DNA of 64,000 nt. It comes from Glycomyces albidus. Its GTDB lineage: Bacteria; Actinomycetota; Actinomycetes; Mycobacteriales; Micromonosporaceae. Under the pieces are notes generated by a model. It saw nothing but the letters and a program-made list of their open reading frames with translations. It was not told the DNA's origin and searched no databases. Below, in pieces: positions 61,965-64,000 of this stretch. The stretch is from the NCBI RefSeq assembly GCF_009451885.1, contig NZ_WIAO01000007.1, positions 1-64,000 of the forward strand. The letters run 5' to 3'. The translations under genes were made by a program, and so were the position numbers. Every line of letters begins with the position of its first letter. The stretch's first letter is position 1.

Positions 61965-62048
61965 TCATTCGCCTCGCCTGCGACCGTCGGCAGTTCCCGC
62001 TGATGCGCGTCGTGTGCGGGTTGCGTGTGCTGTTGCGTTGGTGTGCAT
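61965..62048 (-). CDS. Leader peptide ORF upstream of NlpC/P60 gene
   Basis: A 27-codon ORF starts at the ATG at 62048, with an ideal AAGGAGG 6 nt upstream. It encodes a basic, threonine- and arginine-rich peptide (begins MHTNATAHATRTRR). Its TGA ends 3 nt before the NlpC/P60 ATG (TGA-CCG-ATG), whose own ribosome binding site is weak. A hairpin with the complementary arms CCCTC and GAGGG lies just upstream of the Shine-Dalgarno sequence. This suggests translation of the peptide couples to, and may control, the endopeptidase. The peptide itself is not known to be stable. Confidence 0.5.
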   Translation of the reverse strand: MHTNATAHATRTRRASAGTADGRRRGE

Positions 62049-62508
62049 GGATTTCCTCCTTGCTCCTGTCCGGCGGCCCTCTCATGAGGGGGCGCCGCTT
62101 TCCACCTACGCTGGCGCGGGCACAAGGCGTTCGGACGAGTTCTTGGAAGATCGATACATTGGACTCCGGCCGACGTATGGTGATCCGGTTTGCCCCCTTC
62201 GCCATTCGCACGTCCGCTTCGCACGCCGTTGCGATCGGTAAGCGCCTCTTGCGCTTCTGGCCCGGCGTTCGCGAGGATCCCTTGTAGTACGAGTGAGTAG
62301 TCGCGACTGAATCTCTCATTCAGCCGGCGACAGCGGCGGTGGGACACGCAGCCGCGGCGCCGGTACGGTACCGGCGCGCTCGCGGCACGGATCAGCGGTG
62401 CAGCGACCGGCCGAAGCGTCAACGCGCTGGGGCGCAACGCAACAGCGCCGCCGCAGCGGGTGCTGCGACGGCATCGTCAGTGTCCTCGAACGTCACCGCA
62501 TCGCGCGG

Positions 62509-63120
62509 TCACCGGCGGACCTTGTACCGCAGGTGCAGGACCCGTTCGCCCTGAACGACTTCGTGCGGGTCCTCGAGGAAGTGCTGTCCGTCGATGCCGC
62601 CGAAGTAGCGCTTGCCCGAGCCGAACACGACCGGCACCACGTCGATCGCCACCTCGTCGATGAGTCCCGCGGCGAGCATCTGCCCGCCGACTTCGCCCGC
62701 GGCGACGCTGACGACCCGGTCGCCGGCGAGGTGCTGCGCCTTGTCGACGGCGGCGGACAGGCCGTCGACGAAGTGGTACGACGCTTCGGGGTGCCAGCCT
62801 TCGGGCTTGGGCCGGTGCGACACGACGACCACGTGGTCGCCGACCGGCGGGCGGCCCTCCCAGCCGTTGACCAGGTCGAAGAAGCGGCGGCCCATCACGA
62901 TCACGCCGATCGAGTCCCACATCGGCCGGACGTACGCCGCCGACGCCTTCGAGACCCGGAACCCGCTCCCGCTCCCCGAGTGGTCGAACTCGGGGTCGTC
63001 GCCGCCGGTGATCGGGGTGTCCCCGCTGAAGTACCAGTCGTGAAGCGGTCCGACGTCGTCCTGCTCGTCGGCGATGAAGCCGTCAACCGACATCACGTTG
63101 TGCATGATCACTGCGCCCAC
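62509..63120 (-). CDS. Dihydrofolate reductase/RibD C-terminal-like protein
   Basis: This 203-residue protein starts at the GTG at 63120, with GAGGAG 6 nt upstream. The fold signature is MSVDGFIADEQDDVGPLHDW near residues 10-29, IGVIVMGRRFFDLVNGW and VSVAAGEVGGQMLAAGLIDEV, ending with a VPVVFGSGKRYF strand. This subgroup of the DHFR-like superfamily in actinobacteria has broad reductase roles and is not the folate enzyme. It is the last gene on the minus strand before a partial AraC gene that lies upstream and may share its promoter. Confidence 0.88.
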   Translation of the reverse strand: MGAVIMHNVMSVDGFIADEQDDVGPLHDWYFSGDTPITGGDDPEFDHSGSGSGFRVSKASAAYVRPMWDSIGVIVMGRRFFDLVNGWEGRPPVGDHVVVVSHRPKPEGWHPEASYHFVDGLSAAVDKAQHLAGDRVVSVAAGEVGGQMLAAGLIDEVAIDVVPVVFGSGKRYFGGIDGQHFLEDPHEVVQGERVLHLRYKVRR

Positions 63121-63192
63121 GGTCGCTCCTCGATGCTCGTGTTTGATTCGAGCCGACGGTATCGGCTCCCGGGCGGCCGGTCTTGTAGAAAA

Positions 63193-64000
63193 TCACTCGG
63201 CGGGCATCGGGCCGGCGTCGGGCGGGAAGTCCCGCGCCGCCGGCAGTCGGCGCCGCAGGGCGAGGTACTCGGACGGCGTGTGGCCGGTGAAGTCCTTGAA
63301 CTCCCTGCTGAAGTGCGCCTGGTCGTAGAATCCGGCCAGGTTCGCGAGGCCGGCCCAGTCCGCCGGGCGCAGCGCGTCGACGGAGAGGATCAGCCGCGCG
63401 AACCGGTAGATCCGGGCCACCCGCTTCGGCGTGACCCCGACATGGCGCCTGAACTGCGCGGTCAGGTGGTTGGGGCTGACTCCCGCCGCCTCGGCGAGCC
63501 CGGCGATCGGGAGCGCGCCGAACTCGGTCTCGAGGCGGAGGCCGGTGTGTCGGACCAGGTCGAGCCCTTGCGGCGGCGCTTCGGCGAGCCGTGCCCGCAG
63601 TTCCTCCTCCAGCGCCCGCAGCGCGTCGTCGGGGGACGCGGCGCCGCCGACCCGGTTGCGGATGCGGTCCAGCGAGCGCCGCCAGACGGCGTCGACCGGC
63701 ACCCAGCGGTCCCGCAGCTCGTCCGCGGGCAGGCCGGCGAACGGCGACATCCCCCACGGCTTGAAGTGGACGCCGACCAGGTGTACGAACGCGGGGTATT
63801 CGACGGTGAAGCGCCTGGTCCACAATCCCATGAACCAGCCGTCGGCCATCGTCGCCGGCGGGACCGCCGGGTCGGAGTCGCACAGCCTGGCCGGTCCGCC
63901 CAGGTTGAGGAACAGGTGCGCCGAGGGCATCGGCGGGACGTTCACGCGGTGGTGCCGCGGCGTGCCGATGAGGCAGTAGAGGTCGTCGATGTACCGGTCG
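63193..64000 (-). CDS. AraC-family regulator, 5' end beyond window
   Basis: The frame is open to the right end, so the start is missing. At least 269 codons are present. The N-terminal part (DUF6597-like) has DDLYCLIGTPRH and MPSAHLFLNLGGPARL. The C-terminal 90 residues hold two helix-turn-helices with LAEAAGVSPNHLTAQFRRHV and FYDQAHFSREFKDFTGHTP. It is separated by 72 nt from the DHFR-like gene downstream on the same strand and could regulate it. Confidence 0.88.
   Translation of the reverse strand, partial: DRYIDDLYCLIGTPRHHRVNVPPMPSAHLFLNLGGPARLCDSDPAVPPATMADGWFMGLWTRRFTVEYPAFVHLVGVHFKPWGMSPFAGLPADELRDRWVPVDAVWRRSLDRIRNRVGGAASPDDALRALEEELRARLAEAPPQGLDLVRHTGLRLETEFGALPIAGLAEAAGVSPNHLTAQFRRHVGVTPKRVARIYRFARLILSVDALRPADWAGLANLAGFYDQAHFSREFKDFTGHTPSEYLALRRRLPAARDFPPDAGPMPAE

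Noticed and set aside
62100-62330. Possible c-di-AMP (ydaO-type) riboswitch before NlpC/P60
   Set aside because: Such riboswitches often precede wall hydrolases in actinobacteria, but the conserved core segments could not be found on the minus strand here.

Overview
The window is GC-rich DNA with dense, mostly short operons, many GTG starts, 4-nt GTGA gene overlaps, SARP/AfsR and LAL-type LuxR regulators, a Tat-exported GH11 xylanase, a DUF4383 protein and an ECF sigma/DGPF pair. This points to a filamentous, soil-type actinomycete (Actinomycetota). A Glycomyces-like genus would fit, but I cannot confirm that from sequence alone. No rRNA, tRNA, CRISPR array, prophage or replication origin was seen. 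Layout: (1) 1-3350 holds the 3' end of an IS481-type transposase and a three-gene minus-strand operon VTC domain - DUF4956 - CotH. (2) 3677-20767 is a run of small metabolic and regulatory units: an esterase, an SDR with a divergent MmyB-type regulator, the xylanase with tandem GAAA(C/G)TT boxes, an LLM oxidoreductase, a CMD-like protein/serine hydrolase/MFS operon, a TetR regulator facing a deleted hydrolase, a large LuxR regulator, a flavin monooxygenase, an SMI1/KNR4 protein and an F420/NADP-reductase-like protein. (3) 20939-24052 is an AfsR-like SARP-STAND-TPR regulator. (4) 24074-33455 is a membrane-glycoconjugate locus: a six-gene overlapping minus-strand operon (GT2, class III aminotransferase, NAD-dependent epimerase, DPPR-synthase-like UbiA, membrane EEP phosphatase, GT4) converging on a plus-strand GT2 plus flippase-like membrane protein. 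(5) 33644-43029 holds a BTAD regulator/aldo-keto reductase pair, a GNAT enzyme, an imine-reductase-like enzyme, an 868-residue membrane-anchored protein ending in a DNA/RNA non-specific endonuclease domain, a shortened SigB/F-type sigma factor, and a SDR-MerR operon with a textbook 19-bp-spacer promoter. (6) 43461-48256 has DUF4383, a membrane-anchored tandem L7/L12-domain protein, two methyltransferases around a broken DUF418 gene, and a DinB protein. (7) 48384-51344 is the most striking locus: a two-gene operon of an EACC1-like small protein and a single polypeptide fusing a caspase-like (C14) protease to a complete Hsp70. (8) 51532-64000 carries a drug-efflux MFS, an ECF42-type sigma factor with its DGPF/YciI partner, a serine hydrolase, a SnoaL/TetR divergent pair with two matched operators, a hydrolase, a BBE-type flavoenzyme, a Cys-cluster protein, an NlpC/P60 hydrolase preceded by a leader peptide ORF, a DHFR-family protein and a truncated AraC regulator. 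How parts work together: most regulators sit next to what they probably control (MmyB/SDR, TetR/hydrolase, MerR/SDR, TetR/SnoaL, ECF42/DGPF, BTAD/AKR). The glycoconjugate operon is tightly overlapped, so its enzymes are probably made in fixed ratio. The EACC1 + caspase-Hsp70 pair looks like a self-contained conflict or programmed-death module in which a chaperone ATPase would gate a protease. At least nine genes across the window have a -10-like hexamer 6-8 nt before the ATG and no ribosome binding site, suggesting common leaderless transcription.
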